DNA from: Miltoncostaea sp963762825
GTDB taxonomy: Bacteria; Actinomycetota; Thermoleophilia; Miltoncostaeales; Miltoncostaeaceae
Length of the DNA stretch: 64,000 nucleotides
Direction: 5' to 3'
Assembly (NCBI GenBank): GCA_963762825.1
Contig: CAVXLZ010000002.1
Coordinates: 248,001 to 312,000 of the forward strand
Under the pieces are notes generated by a model. The model was given only the letters and a program-made list of their open reading frames with translations. It searched no databases and was not told the DNA's origin. Shown here piece after piece: positions 33,509 to 47,553 of the stretch. Within the stretch, counting starts at the first letter, position 1. Every line of letters starts with the position of its first letter. The position numbers were made by a program, and so were the translations under genes.

Positions 33509-33787
33509 TCTGGCCTTCTCGACGATCTCGACCAGGCGCCAGCGCTTCTGACGCGAGAGGGGCCGGCACTCGACGACGCGCACGAGGTCGCCGTCGGAGG
33601 CCTCGTTGCGCTCGTCGTGCGCGTGGAGCTTGGCCGAGCTGCGTACCGTCTTCCCGTAGACCGGATGGGTGCGAGCGCTCTCCAACCGCACGGTGATGGT
33701 CTTGTCGCGTCCGGACGACACCACAAGGCCCTGGCGGGTCTTGCGCGCGGCGACCGACTCCTGGGGAGTGCGGGGTGCGGGGCTCAC
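33505..33787 (-). CDS. rpsQ: 30S ribosomal protein S17, one inserted base
   Basis: The frame includes RQGLVVSSGRDKTITVRLES, HDERNEASDGDLVRVVECRP and LSRQKRWRLVEIVEKA. As written it runs into rplN without a stop. Removing one C at 33512-33513 makes the end EKAE followed by TGA that overlaps the rplN GTG (GTGA), the junction style used throughout this operon. So the apparent S17-L14 fusion is best explained by one inserted base. Corrected length is 93 residues. Confidence 0.9.
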
Positions 33788-33981
33788 GAGGCGAGCTCCC
33801 TCTCGTGGGCGATGGTCAGGATGCGCGCGATCTCACGACGGCGGGCGTTGAGCTCGGACGTCCGCTCGAGCGAGCCGGACGCATGCTGGAAGCGCAGGTT
33901 GAAGTGAGCTTCGCGCGCGGTTTCGAGCGCCCGTCCCAGCTCGTCGTCCGAGAGGTCTCTGATCTCTGTCGCCTTCACCAT
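33784..33981 (-). CDS. rpmC: 50S ribosomal protein L29
   Basis: 65 residues from the ATG at 33981 (TGATG overlap with rplP). EIRDLSDDELGRALETAREA, HFNLRFQHASG and RREIARILTIAHEREL are typical of uL29 at the exit tunnel. A TTG one codon upstream is not needed. Confidence 0.95.
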   Translation of the reverse strand: MVKATEIRDLSDDELGRALETAREAHFNLRFQHASGSLERTSELNARRREIARILTIAHERELAS

Positions 33982-34393
33982 CAACCATCCTCACGCGTGA
34001 CGAATTTGCAGCGAATCGGCAGCTTGTTCGCGGCCAGGCGCATCGCGTCACGGGCGAGCGGCTCGGGAACCCCGGCCAGCTCGAACATGATGCGGCCCGG
34101 CTTCACGACTGCCACCCAGCCCTCCGGAGAGCCCTTGCCCGAACCCATGCGGGTCTCGGCTGCCTTCTTCGTGAAGGGCAGCTGGGGAAAGATGTTGATC
34201 CAGACCTTGCCGCCACGCTTGATGTGCCGCGTCATCGCGACTCGGGCGGCCTCGATCTGGCGATTGGTGATGGCGGCCGGCTCGAGGGCCTTCAGTCCGA
34301 ACTCACCGAAGTGGAGCACGTGGTTGCCCTTGGACAGGCCCTCACGGCGCCCGCGATGGTGCTTGCGGTGCTTGACCCTCTTCGGCATCAACA

Positions 34394-34394
<1 letters not shown>
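33981..34394 (-). CDS. rplP: 50S ribosomal protein L16
   Basis: 137 residues from a GTG that overlaps the rpsC TAG (TAGTG). MLMPKRVKHRKHHRGRREGL, FGEFGLKALEPAAITNRQIE and GSGKGSPEGWVAVVKPGRIM identify uL16, which contacts A-site tRNA. Frame intact. Confidence 0.97.
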
Positions 34395-35172
<778 letters not shown>

Positions 35173-35173
<1 letters not shown>

Positions 35174-35542
35174 CAGACTGCGTCCCGTCTCGGCCAGGCC
35201 GATGGTGATGTGACACGTGCGCTTCATGATCGATGTCGCGCGGCCCTGGGCCCGCGGGCGGAATCGCTTGATCGTCGGACCCTCGTCGACGGTGACCTTC
35301 ACGAGCCGCAGCTCCCGGGGGTCGAGGCCGTGGTTGTGGTCCGCGTTCGCGACAGCCGACTGCAGGACCTTGCCGAGGGGCACGGCGGCGGCCCGGGTGC
35401 TGAAGGCCAGGATCGCCTGGGCGTCTGCCACCGTCTTGCCGCGAACCAGGTCGGCCACGAGGCGGCCCTTGCGCGCGGAGGTGCGCACGTACTTCGCCGT
35501 GGCCTCGACGACCTTCGGGATCTCAGGGGCGTCGGTGCTCAT
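35173..35542 (-). CDS. rplV: 50S ribosomal protein L22, one inserted base at 3' end
   Basis: The uL22 core is clear: VRTSARKGRLVADLVRGKTV, VLQSAVANADHNHGLDPREL and RFRPRAQGRATSIMKRTCHI. As written, the frame passes straight into rpsC. Removing one G at 35184-35186 gives AETDAV followed by TGA overlapping the rpsC ATG (TGATG). Corrected length is 122 residues. The protein lines the exit tunnel. Confidence 0.92.
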
Positions 35543-35823
35543 CGGCGCATCGTCGAAGTCCGGTCGGAGCCGCCATGGCCCCGATACGTGCGGGTCGGCG
35601 CGAACTCACCGAGCTTGTGCCCCACCATGCTCTCGCTCACGAAGACCGGCACGTGCTTGCGGCCGTCGTGGATCGCGATGGTGTGACCGACCATCTCGGG
35701 GAAGATCGTGGAGGAGCGCGACCAGGTTCGGACGATGCGCTTCTCGCTTGCGACGTTCATATCTGCGATCCGCTTCATCAGTCGATCGTCGACGAACGGA
35801 CCCTTCTTCAGGCTGCGACCCAT
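35539..35823 (-). CDS. rpsS: 30S ribosomal protein S19
   Basis: 94 residues. MGRSLKKGPFVDDRLMKRI, VRTWSRSSTIFPEMVGHTIA and GHKLGEFAPTRTYRGHGG are diagnostic of uS19. The stop overlaps the rplV ATG by 4 bases. Frame intact. Confidence 0.97.
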   Translation of the reverse strand: MGRSLKKGPFVDDRLMKRIADMNVASEKRIVRTWSRSSTIFPEMVGHTIAIHDGRKHVPVFVSESMVGHKLGEFAPTRTYRGHGGSDRTSTMRR

Positions 35824-35829
35824 CTGCTG

Positions 35830-36681
<852 letters not shown>

Positions 36682-36685
36682 ATGA

Positions 36686-36988
36686 CTACGCGCCTTCGAA
36701 GAGTTCGATCTTGTCGCCGGGCCGGAGCTCGACGATGGCCTTCTTCCAGCCGGGACGGCGGCCGCGCGAGGCGCCCCGCCGCTTGGGCTTGCTCTTGACG
36801 GCAACCGTGCGGACGTCCGTCACCGTGACGTCGAAGAGGTCTTCGATCGCCTGACGGATCTCCGTCTTGTGAGCACCATCGAGCACGCGGAAGGTGTACT
36901 GGTTGTGGGCCTGGACGAGGTGGAAGCTCTTCTCGGAGATGACCGGCTCCACGATGACCCTGCGGATGTCGTCGCGAAGGGTGGTCAC
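36686..36988 (-). CDS. rplW: 50S ribosomal protein L23
   Basis: 100 residues from the GTG at 36988 (VTTLRDDIRRVIVEPVISEK). SFHLVQAHNQYTFRVLDGAH, KTEIRQAIEDLFDVTV and the basic KSKPKRRGASRGRRPGWKKA loop are typical of uL23 at the exit port. The GTG overlaps the corrected rplD stop (GTGA). Confidence 0.95.
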   Translation of the reverse strand: MTTLRDDIRRVIVEPVISEKSFHLVQAHNQYTFRVLDGAHKTEIRQAIEDLFDVTVTDVRTVAVKSKPKRRGASRGRRPGWKKAIVELRPGDKIELFEGA

Positions 36989-37915
36989 GACGCATCGTCC
37001 TCGTCCGCGGGGGTCTCCGTCGAGGCCTCGGGCTCGGTCTCCGTGGCCCCCTCGGCCTCGGCCACGACCTCCGGCTCGGCCTCGGCGACCCCGGGCTCTG
37101 CCTCGGCGACCTCGGGCTCGGCCTCGGCCACAGCGGCGTCCGGCAGCCGGAGCCTTCTTCGCCCGCGAGCGCTTCGGCTTGGCGGGCTCGGCCTCGGGCT
37201 CGGCGACGACGTTCGAGGGAGCGGGCGGCGCAGACTTCTTCACCGCCGGCTTCAGACTCGGAGCCGGCGAGACCGCCTGGACCTCCGCCGGGCTCCGGGT
37301 GATGCGCTCCCACACCGAGCGCTCGAAGAGGATGGAGCGGGTTGCGACGACATCCACCGTCTCGAGCTCGGCGCCCGAGAGGACGTAGACGCCCTCGATG
37401 TTCCGGAGAGAGCGCGCCTCGACCGAGTGGACGTCCTCCACCACCACGAGCAAGGGCCGGGCCGAGATGCCGTCGGGGGCCTGTCGGAGGTACTCGAGCG
37501 CGCGCCGGGTGGAGGGGGACTCCCAACCGGTGGCGTCCATGAGTGCCGCCGACCCACGCTCGGCGTGGGCGCGGAGCGCCGCACGGAACGCCTGCTGGCG
37601 CACCTTGCGGTTGACCTTGCCGCCGTACGAACGGGGAGTCGGTCCGAAGACGATGCCGCCGCCGGTCCAGATGGGGGAGCGGGACGATCCCGCGCGGGCG
37701 CGGCCGGTGCCCTTCTGGCGCCAGGGCTTCGCGCCGCCCCCGCGGACCTTGCCGCGGGTGAGCGTGGAGTGTGTGCCGGCGCGCCGGGCGGCGAGCTCGG
37801 CGATGACGGTCTCGTGGATGAGGTGCTGCTTGATGGGCTGCTCGCCGATGGCGGGGGCCAGCGCGGCGCTGCCCACGGCGAGCCCCTCGGGATCGAGGAC
37901 GGGGAGGGTGGTCAC
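36985..37915 (-). CDS. rplD: 50S ribosomal protein L4 with acidic tail, one inserted base
   Basis: GTG at 37915 (VTTLPVLDPEGLAVGS). The core includes GTHSTLTRGKVRGGGAKPWR, the extended tunnel loop TGRARAGSSRSPIWTGGGI and the C-terminal RSVWERITR. The protein continues with a basic stretch (AKPKRSRAKKAPAA). After removal of one base at about 37140-37141 it ends in an acidic repeat tail (VAEAEPEVAEAEPGVAEAEP...), stopping at 36985. Corrected length is about 309 residues against ~205-220 in most bacteria. As written, rplC, rplD and rplW appear fused. Confidence 0.9.
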
Positions 37916-38536
37916 TACTCGGGCCTCACGATCACGATGCCGTTCACTCCGCCGGGCACCGCACCCCGGACCAGGAGCAGGTTTCGGTCGGGGTCGCGAT
38001 CCGACGATCTGGAGCCCGCGCTGGGTGACGGTGCGCGCGCCCATGTGCCCGCTCATGCGGATGCCCTTGAAGACGCGCGCGGGGTACGCGGCGGCGCCGA
38101 TGGAACCGGGCGCGCGGACGTTGTGCGAGCCGTGGCTCACCGGCCCGCGACGGAAGTTGTGCCTCTTGATCGTGCCGGCGTAGCCCTTGCCCTTGGAGGT
38201 GCCGGTGACCCGGACCATCTGGCCGGGCTCGAACGGCTCCACGGTCACGACGTCGCCGAGCGAGACCTCGATCCCGAGCTCATCAGGGGAGAACTCGATG
38301 AGATGACGGATCGGCGGCGCAGAGGCCTTCTTCAGATGACCGAGCTCGGGCTTGCTCAGGTTCTTGGGCTTGATCGCCCCGAAGCCGAGCTGCACGGCGT
38401 CGTAGCCGTCGTGCTCCATGGTCTTGACCTGGGTCACGTGGCAGGGGCCGGCCTCGATCACGGTGAGGGGCACGCGCGCGCCGTCCTCGCCGAAGATCTG
38501 GGTCATGCCGACCTTGCGTCCGATGATCGCGGGCAT
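37915..38536 (-). CDS. rplC: 50S ribosomal protein L3, one inserted base
   Basis: MPAIIGRKVGMTQIFGEDGA, GTSKGKGYAGTIKRHNFRRG and GHMGARTVTQRGLQIVGS are uL3 hallmarks. Removing one base near 37994-37998 gives DPDRNLLLVRGAVPGGVNGI, VIVRPE and a TAG that overlaps the rplD GTG (TAGTG). Corrected length is 206 residues, normal. Confidence 0.93.
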
Positions 38537-38540
38537 CGCG

Positions 38541-38850
38541 CTACGCCTTGATCTCGATGTCGACGCCGGCGGGCAGATCGAGCCGCATCAGCGAGTCGAC
38601 CGTCTTCGGCGTGGGCGAGTAGATGTCGATCGAGCCGCTTGTGCGTGCGGATCTCGAAGTGCTCCCGGGAGTCCTTGTCCTTGAAGGGTCCCCGGATGAC
38701 GCAGTAGATGTTCCGCTCGGTGGGCAGGGGCACCGGACCGGAGATGGTCGCCCCGCTCCGCTGGGCCGTCTCCACGATCGACGCCGCGCTCTTGTCGATC
38801 AGCTCGTGATCGTAAGCCTTGAGCCGAATCCTGATCTTGTTCTGCTGCAC
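38541..38850 (-). CDS. rpsJ: 30S ribosomal protein S10, one inserted base
   Basis: MQQNKIRIRLKAYDHELIDK, SGPVPLPTERNIYCVIRGPF and HFEIRTHKRL read normally. Removing one base at about 38631 gives IDIYSPTPKTVDSLMRLDLP and the ending GVDIEIKA. Corrected length is 102 residues. First gene of the S10 operon; also the NusE transcription factor. It is separated from tuf by a strong terminator hairpin. Confidence 0.94.
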
Positions 38851-38873
38851 TCGGGAGGCGCCTTTGCGTCGGG

Positions 38874-38913
38874 AAAGAAAACCCCGCCGCCTCCGGTGGT
38901 GGAGACGACGGGG
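38874..38913 (-). terminator. Intrinsic terminator after tuf
   Basis: Read on the minus strand: stem CCCCGTCGTCTCC, loop ACCACC, stem GGAGGCGGCGGGG (13 pairs with two G-T wobbles), then TTTTCTTT. It lies 16 bases past the tuf stop and 24 bases before the rpsJ start. This implies that the S10 operon is mostly transcribed from its own signal or by readthrough. Confidence 0.85.
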
Positions 38914-38929
38914 TCGGGGACGTGCCCTG

Positions 38930-40118
<1,189 letters not shown>

Positions 40119-40252
40119 CGATTAGCTCCCTCTGAGCACTCTACGTGGCGGCCTCTGATGGCCGCGCTCCTCGACTAAACGCCCCCCCGGCGCAAAACGC
40201 GCGACCAGACGGCCGCGCGCAGCAAGAACCGGGTGCTCCGTAGAGCCGGGGT

Positions 40253-40280
40253 AGACTAGCAAACGCCCCCCGGCTCGCAA
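40253..40280 (-). promoter_or_regulatory. Candidate tuf promoter
   Basis: Minus strand: TTGCGA (40280-40275), 16-base spacer, TAGTCT (40258-40253) preceded by TTTGC (extended -10-like). It lies 135 bases upstream of the tuf ATG. The 282-bp gap 40119-40400 contains only this signal and G/C-rich sequence. Confidence 0.45.
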
Positions 40281-40400
40281 GGCGTCTCCCCGGGCCCCGT
40301 GCGAGGTATCGCGACGGCATGCGCGGAGCCGGTGCCGAGATGCTCGGCGCTCGGACGGCCCTCATTCCGGGCACGGGGCCGGAGAACGTACCATCCGGCG

Positions 40401-43133
40401 ATGAGCCCGTCCGATCTGGTCTCCCGGCTCCGCCGCTCCGCAGGCGGGGAGGTGCGCGACGACGCCGCCTCGCGGGAGCTCTATGCGGCCGACGCGAGCA
40501 TCTACCGCAGGCTGCCCGCCGCGACCCTCCGGGCCCGGGATGCCGGCGATCTCGACGCCGCCGTCGAGGCCTGCCGGGAGACCGGCGTGCCACTCACGAT
40601 GCGGGGCGCCGGCACCAGCCTTGCGGGGCAGGCCGTCGGGAGAGGGCTCGTGGTCGACTGCTCGGCCCTGAACGGCATCGAGATCGATCCCGACGCCCGC
40701 CTCGCGCGCGTGGGACCCGGCACGGTCCTCGACGCCCTGAACCGGGCCGCCGGGGCGTACGGGCTGGCGTTCGGAGCGGACGTGGCGACCGCGAGCCGAG
40801 CGACCCTCGGCGGGATGATCGCCAACAACTCGGCCGGGGCCCGCTCGGTGGTTCACGGGCTCACAGCGGACCACGTCGTCGCGCTCCAGGTGACGCTCGC
40901 CGACGGGACCCGGGCGCGCCTGCGGAGGGGATCGCCCGCACCACGAGCGCTCGAGGGGGCGCGCCACCTGGGCGAGGCCGCCCGCCCCCCCGACCTCGTG
41001 CGACGGGTGTCCGGCTACGCGCTCGAGGCGCTCCGGGGCGCCGAACCCGACTGGCCGCGCCTCTTGTGCGGCTCGGAGGGGACCCTCGCGGTGACCCGCC
41101 AGGCGGAGCTCAGGCTGATCGCCCTGCCCGCGACCCGGGGGCTCGCGCTGGTGCCCTTCCCCTCGGTCGATGCGGCGCTCGAGGCCGTCGTCGGGCTGTT
41201 GGAGAGCGGGCCATCGGCGATCGAGCTGATGGATCGCCCCCTCCTCGACCCGGAGAACCGGCCTCCCGCCATCAGGCAGGTGATGGGCTTCGCCACCGAC
41301 GCACCCGCCCTCCTGATCGTCGAGCACAGCGGCGAGCGAGACGACGTGCTCGGCCGGCTCCACGCGATCGGCGGGGCGCGTCTCGTGACGGACCCGTCAG
41401 AGCAGGCCGCGGTCTGGGCTGTGCGCCGCTCCGGGATCGCCCGCGCCCTGCGGGCGGACGGCGCGACGCGCGCGGGCGATCCGCGCCCCCTGCCCTTCAT
41501 CGAGGACCCGGCCGTCCCCCCGGCCCGGCTCCCAGGATTCGCCCGGTCGGTGCGGGCGCTGCTGGCCCGCGAGGGAATCCCGGCCGTGTGGTACGGCCAT
41601 GCCAGCGTCGGCTGCCTGCACATCCGCCCGATGGTGGACCTTCGGGCACCGGGAGCGGTGGCGGCGATCCGCCGCATCGCCGAGGAGGTCGCGGACCTCG
41701 TCTCCGCGAACGGCGGATCCCTGTCCGGCGAGCACGGGGACGGACGCCTGCGCAGCGAGCTCCTCCCGCGGATGTACCCGCCCGCCACGATCGCCGCCTT
41801 CGCCGAGCTGAAGGGCCGTGTCGACCCCGGCGGTCTCCTCAACCCGGGGATCCTCAGCGATCCCGAGCCCATGGATGAGGGCCTCCGGCTGATCGCCTCA
41901 CCGCCCCGGCGCCCCCACCGGACCGCGATGGACTTCTCCGCAGAGGGGGGGCTGGCGCGGGCCGCCGAGGCCTGCAACGGCAACGGCGCCTGCCGGTCGA
42001 GGGAGGGCGCGATGTGCCCGAGCTTCCAGGCGCTCGGCGACGAGCGGCACTCCACGCGCGGCCGCGCAGTGATCCTGAGGTCGGCGCTCGAAGGTAATCT
42101 TCGTGCCGGCCTGGCCGATGACGGCCTACATGATGCCCTGGATCTCTGCCTTGGCTGCAAGGCATGCGCGTCCGAGTGCCCCGCCCAGGTCGACATGGCC
42201 CGGTTGAAGATCGAGGCGCTCGCACACCGCCATCGCGTCAACGGGATCCCCCTGCACGCGCGGCTGGCAGGCCGCACACACGAGCTCCTCGCGCTCGGAT
42301 CCCGGTTTCCGCGAGTCGCGCGGCTCGGTGCCCGGGTCGCCGGGGGCCTGGCCGGCCAGCGCCTCCCGGTGCCGGTGCGCCAGTGGGATGCCGCGCGCTC
42401 CGGACCCTCGGGCGAGCCCCCCAGGCCCCAGGCGGCCGGCGGCCCCCCGATCGCGCTGATGGCCGACACCTTCACCCGCTATCTGGCTCCGGAGATCGGC
42501 GAGGCCGCCCTGCGCGTGCTCGCCGCCTGCGGAGCGGCGGTGAGCGTGGTCGACCCGGGCTGCTGCGGACGACCGCTGCTGTCGCAGGGGCTGGTGGCCG
42601 CGGCGCGCGCGCGCGCGCTCGACGCCCTCGGAAGGCTCGCTCCCCACGCGGCCGCCGGCCGGCGGATCGTGGTGCTGGAACCCTCCTGCTGGTCGATGCT
42701 CGTCGATGATCTGCCGCGCCTCGTCGCCGGCGATCCGCGCGCGCGCCAGGTCGCCGACGCCACGGTCACCTTCGAGCGGGCCGTCCTGGAGCTGGGTCCC
42801 CCGGCCCTCGGCGACGACGGAGAGGACTCGGTGGTTCACGAGCACTGCCACGCGCGGGCGCTCGGGGCCGGGCGCGAGGGAGCGGCGGCCCTCCGGAGCA
42901 TCCCCGGACTCGCGCTGCGCGATTCCGGCGCCGGCTGCTGTGGAATGGCCGGCTCTTTTGGCTACCGTCACCCTGTGTTGTCGCGCCGGATCGCCGAAGA
43001 TCGCCTCGCCCCCGCCATGAGGAGCGCGGGCGTGGCCGTCGCCGCCGGGCTCTCCTGCAGGGAGCAGATCGCCCGCACGACGGGGCGGACCGCCCTCCAC
43101 CCCGCGGAGCACCTCGCGCGGAGGCTCACGTGA
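40401..43133 (+). CDS. FAD-linked dehydrogenase fused to Fe-S (GlcD-GlcF / YdiJ-like)
   Basis: 910 residues from the ATG at 40401. The N-terminal PCMH FAD domain has VPLTMRGAGTSLAGQAVG and LGGMIANNSAGARSV. The FAD-oxidase C domain includes AVWYGHASVGCLHIRP and GSLSGEHGDGRLRSELL, ending PGGLLNPG. It is followed by Fe-S motifs CNGNGACRSREGAMCPSF and CLGCKACASECPAQVDM and then CCG-type heterodisulfide-reductase repeats (DPGCCGRPLL, GAGCCGMAGSFGYRH). This is the architecture of D-2-hydroxyacid (D-lactate, glycolate, 2-hydroxyglutarate) dehydrogenases of the YdiJ type. The substrate is not determinable. It lies on the opposite strand between tuf and fusA, overlapping the next gene by 4 bases. Confidence 0.88.
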   Translation: MSPSDLVSRLRRSAGGEVRDDAASRELYAADASIYRRLPAATLRARDAGDLDAAVEACRETGVPLTMRGAGTSLAGQAVGRGLVVDCSALNGIEIDPDARLARVGPGTVLDALNRAAGAYGLAFGADVATASRATLGGMIANNSAGARSVVHGLTADHVVALQVTLADGTRARLRRGSPAPRALEGARHLGEAARPPDLVRRVSGYALEALRGAEPDWPRLLCGSEGTLAVTRQAELRLIALPATRGLALVPFPSVDAALEAVVGLLESGPSAIELMDRPLLDPENRPPAIRQVMGFATDAPALLIVEHSGERDDVLGRLHAIGGARLVTDPSEQAAVWAVRRSGIARALRADGATRAGDPRPLPFIEDPAVPPARLPGFARSVRALLAREGIPAVWYGHASVGCLHIRPMVDLRAPGAVAAIRRIAEEVADLVSANGGSLSGEHGDGRLRSELLPRMYPPATIAAFAELKGRVDPGGLLNPGILSDPEPMDEGLRLIASPPRRPHRTAMDFSAEGGLARAAEACNGNGACRSREGAMCPSFQALGDERHSTRGRAVILRSALEGNLRAGLADDGLHDALDLCLGCKACASECPAQVDMARLKIEALAHRHRVNGIPLHARLAGRTHELLALGSRFPRVARLGARVAGGLAGQRLPVPVRQWDAARSGPSGEPPRPQAAGGPPIALMADTFTRYLAPEIGEAALRVLAACGAAVSVVDPGCCGRPLLSQGLVAAARARALDALGRLAPHAAAGRRIVVLEPSCWSMLVDDLPRLVAGDPRARQVADATVTFERAVLELGPPALGDDGEDSVVHEHCHARALGAGREGAAALRSIPGLALRDSGAGCCGMAGSFGYRHPVLSRRIAEDRLAPAMRSAGVAVAAGLSCREQIARTTGRTALHPAEHLARRLT

Positions 43134-44380
43134 GACTGCCGCGCATCCTGGTCGGCGGAGTGTGCGTCGCCGCAGCCCTTCTCCTCGCAAGCCCCGCCGT
43201 CGCGGCCCGGCCCGAGTTCAGGATCTCGCCGGGCGCCTTCCCCGGCAACGTGACCAAGGCGCGCGTGATCCTGATCAAGGCGAGGGCGAGGGCGCGCGTG
43301 GGTTCGACGACGCGTCGGGACATCAACTACGCGCTCCGGCTGGGCTCACGCCTCCTCCGGCCGCGCCAGCCGGCCGGTCGGCGCGCCACCGTGGCCATGA
43401 CGCTGCGGGTCAACGCCTGGTGGTTCGGCAGCGGCCGCTCCGCTCCCTCGCGGCGCGTCATCGCGCGGCTCCCCGACGGCATCCTCGCAACCCACTGGGG
43501 CGGGCGCGGCTTCGCGATCAACCCCGTCGCGACGACGGGACGATGGCAGGGGCTGAACGCCCACCTGTCCCCCGAGACCCTCGCGACCGCGCTCCTGCCC
43601 CTCGGCGTCGCGCGGCGCGCCGGTCGCACCCGCTTCCTCCTGTGGGAGTACTACGACGTCCCCGACCGCCCCGGCGCGGTCCGGCCGGGGGCCTCCGGGA
43701 TGGCCCAGGGCCGCGTCGCCCAGTTGATGGCGCGCGCCTACTACCGCACCGGCGACTCGCGTTTTGCTGACGCCGCCCGTGGGGCGTTGGCCGCCTTCAC
43801 GGTGCCTGTCTCACGGGGCGGGGTCGTGAGCTCGGTGGCCGAGCCGGCGGGCGTCACGCCGATGCCCTGGTTCGTGGAGCGCGCCTATCCCCGGGCGAAC
43901 CCCTGGAAGGGCGCCGCCCTGAACGGCTTCATGGTCACCATCCTGAACCTCGACGCCACCGCGCCGCTGCTGCGGTCCCGACCCCGTCCGAGCGGCCGCG
44001 TGGGGAGCGATTCCCGCCCACCGGCTGCGGCCGGGGCGCGGGAGGCGGCCAACCTGGCGAAGAAGCTCGCGGTGGCCGGGGAGGGCACGCTCGCGCAGTA
44101 CCTCCCGCTGCACGACACGGGTACCTGGAGCCTCTACGGACTACTGACTCCCGGGCGCCCGTGGCGCAGCTACCTCGCAGACGAGGGCTACCACTGCTAC
44201 CACATCACCCTGCTGCGCCAGCTGGCGCGCGTCGCTCCGGAGAGGGACTTCTCGGCGGTCGCGGACCGCTGGTCGGACTACGCGCTGAGGGTCGGCCTGC
44301 GGTGCGAGGCGGGCTCGTTGCCCCCGCCGAGCGCGCCTCCTCCGGGCGCCCTGGGCGGCCCGGGGAGCTCGTTCCGCTAG
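43130..44380 (+). CDS. Secreted D-glucuronyl C5-epimerase C-terminal-like protein
   Basis: 416 residues, GTG start overlapping the dehydrogenase stop (GTGA). A signal peptide (GGVCVAAALLLASPAVAA) is followed by a basic N-terminal region. An alpha/alpha-barrel-like domain includes GMAQGRVAQLMARAYYRTGD, ALNGFMVTILNLD, HDTGTWSLYGLL, and YHCYHITLLRQLARVAPERD near the C-terminus. The order of QGR, W-S-x-Y and the YHxYHI motif resembles the C-terminal domain of D-glucuronyl C5-epimerase, which converts glucuronate to iduronate in polysaccharides. Bacterial homologues are mostly uncharacterised. Translational coupling to a 2-hydroxyacid dehydrogenase may be incidental. Confidence 0.68.
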   Translation: MRLPRILVGGVCVAAALLLASPAVAARPEFRISPGAFPGNVTKARVILIKARARARVGSTTRRDINYALRLGSRLLRPRQPAGRRATVAMTLRVNAWWFGSGRSAPSRRVIARLPDGILATHWGGRGFAINPVATTGRWQGLNAHLSPETLATALLPLGVARRAGRTRFLLWEYYDVPDRPGAVRPGASGMAQGRVAQLMARAYYRTGDSRFADAARGALAAFTVPVSRGGVVSSVAEPAGVTPMPWFVERAYPRANPWKGAALNGFMVTILNLDATAPLLRSRPRPSGRVGSDSRPPAAAGAREAANLAKKLAVAGEGTLAQYLPLHDTGTWSLYGLLTPGRPWRSYLADEGYHCYHITLLRQLARVAPERDFSAVADRWSDYALRVGLRCEAGSLPPPSAPPPGALGGPGSSFR

Positions 44381-44408
44381 CGCCGGTTCAGGAGGACCGC
44401 GCCCGCCC

Positions 44409-46508
<2,100 letters not shown>

Positions 46509-46605
46509 GAAAGATCACCTCGTCAGTCACGGCGCCGGCCGGAAGCGGCCGGACGCGAAAATCGTCATCTCCACCCAGCCCGCGCCGATCGGCGGCGGGG
46601 CGTGC

Positions 46606-47075
46606 TTACCAGCGGTAGTGCGCGAACGCCTTGTTGGCCTGAGCCATGCGGTAGAGGTCGTCCTTCCGCTTGAAGGCGCCCCCCTGCGAGCCGAGCGCGT
46701 CCAGGAGCTCGTTCGCCAGACGCTCGCTCATCTGCTTCTCGCGCCGCTCACGGGCGAAGCGCACCAGCCAGCGGATGGCCAGGGTACGACCGCGGCGCGG
46801 CGCGACCTCGATCGGGACCTGATACGTCGCCCCCCCGACCCTGCGCGACTTGACCTCGAGCGCCGGCGTGACGTTCCGGACCGCTTCCTCCATGACGGCG
46901 ACCGGATCACGGCCGGTCCGGTCCTTGATGCGCTCGAGCGCCCCGTAGACGACACCCTCGGAGGTTGACTTCTTGCCGTCCCGCAGGACCTTGTTCACGA
47001 GCTGGGTGACGAGGGGACTGTTGTAGACCGGGTCCGGGTCGAGCGGACGGCGTGTGATGACTGCTCGGCGGGGCA

Positions 47076-47076
<1 letters not shown>
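46606..47076 (-). CDS. rpsG: 30S ribosomal protein S7
   Basis: 156 residues from a GTG that overlaps the rpsL TAG (TAGTG). PRRAVITRRPLDPDPVYNSP, QLVNKVLRDGKKSTSEGVVY and RVGGATYQVPIEVAPRRGRT are typical of uS7, with the ending ANKAFAHYRW. In other bacteria S7 represses the str operon by binding the rpsL-rpsG junction. Confidence 0.97.
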
Positions 47077-47447
<371 letters not shown>

Positions 47448-47498
47448 GTGGGCCTTTTTTCGAGCGCAACAGGACGTTGCCGGGCGAGCGGCTGGGGA

Positions 47499-47528
47499 AA
47501 GGTAGCACGCGAGGCGAGAGTGCTCCAA
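47499..47528 (-). promoter_or_regulatory. Candidate str operon promoter
   Basis: Minus strand: TTGGAG (47528-47523), 18-base spacer, TACCTT (47504-47499), located about 52 bases before the rpsL GTG. This is the only credible pair in the short gap to the upstream membrane-protein gene. Confidence 0.35.
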
Positions 47529-47553
47529 GGGTGCGGCGAGGCACTTGTAGCCC

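Noticed and set aside
33139..33787. Apparent S17-L14(-L24) fusion
   Set aside because: Single extra bases at 33512-33513 and 33230-33233 explain it; corrected proteins have normal ends and TGA/GTG or TGA/ATG overlaps.
36686..38536. Apparent L3-L4-L23 polyprotein
   Set aside because: One inserted base in L3 and one in L4 merge the frames; correction restores TAGTG and GTGA junctions.
46540..46556. Hairpin in the fusA-rpsG gap as another repeat-family member
   Set aside because: It is a short GAAG-capped G/C stem without the GCAAA...TTTGC or end-hairpin modules.
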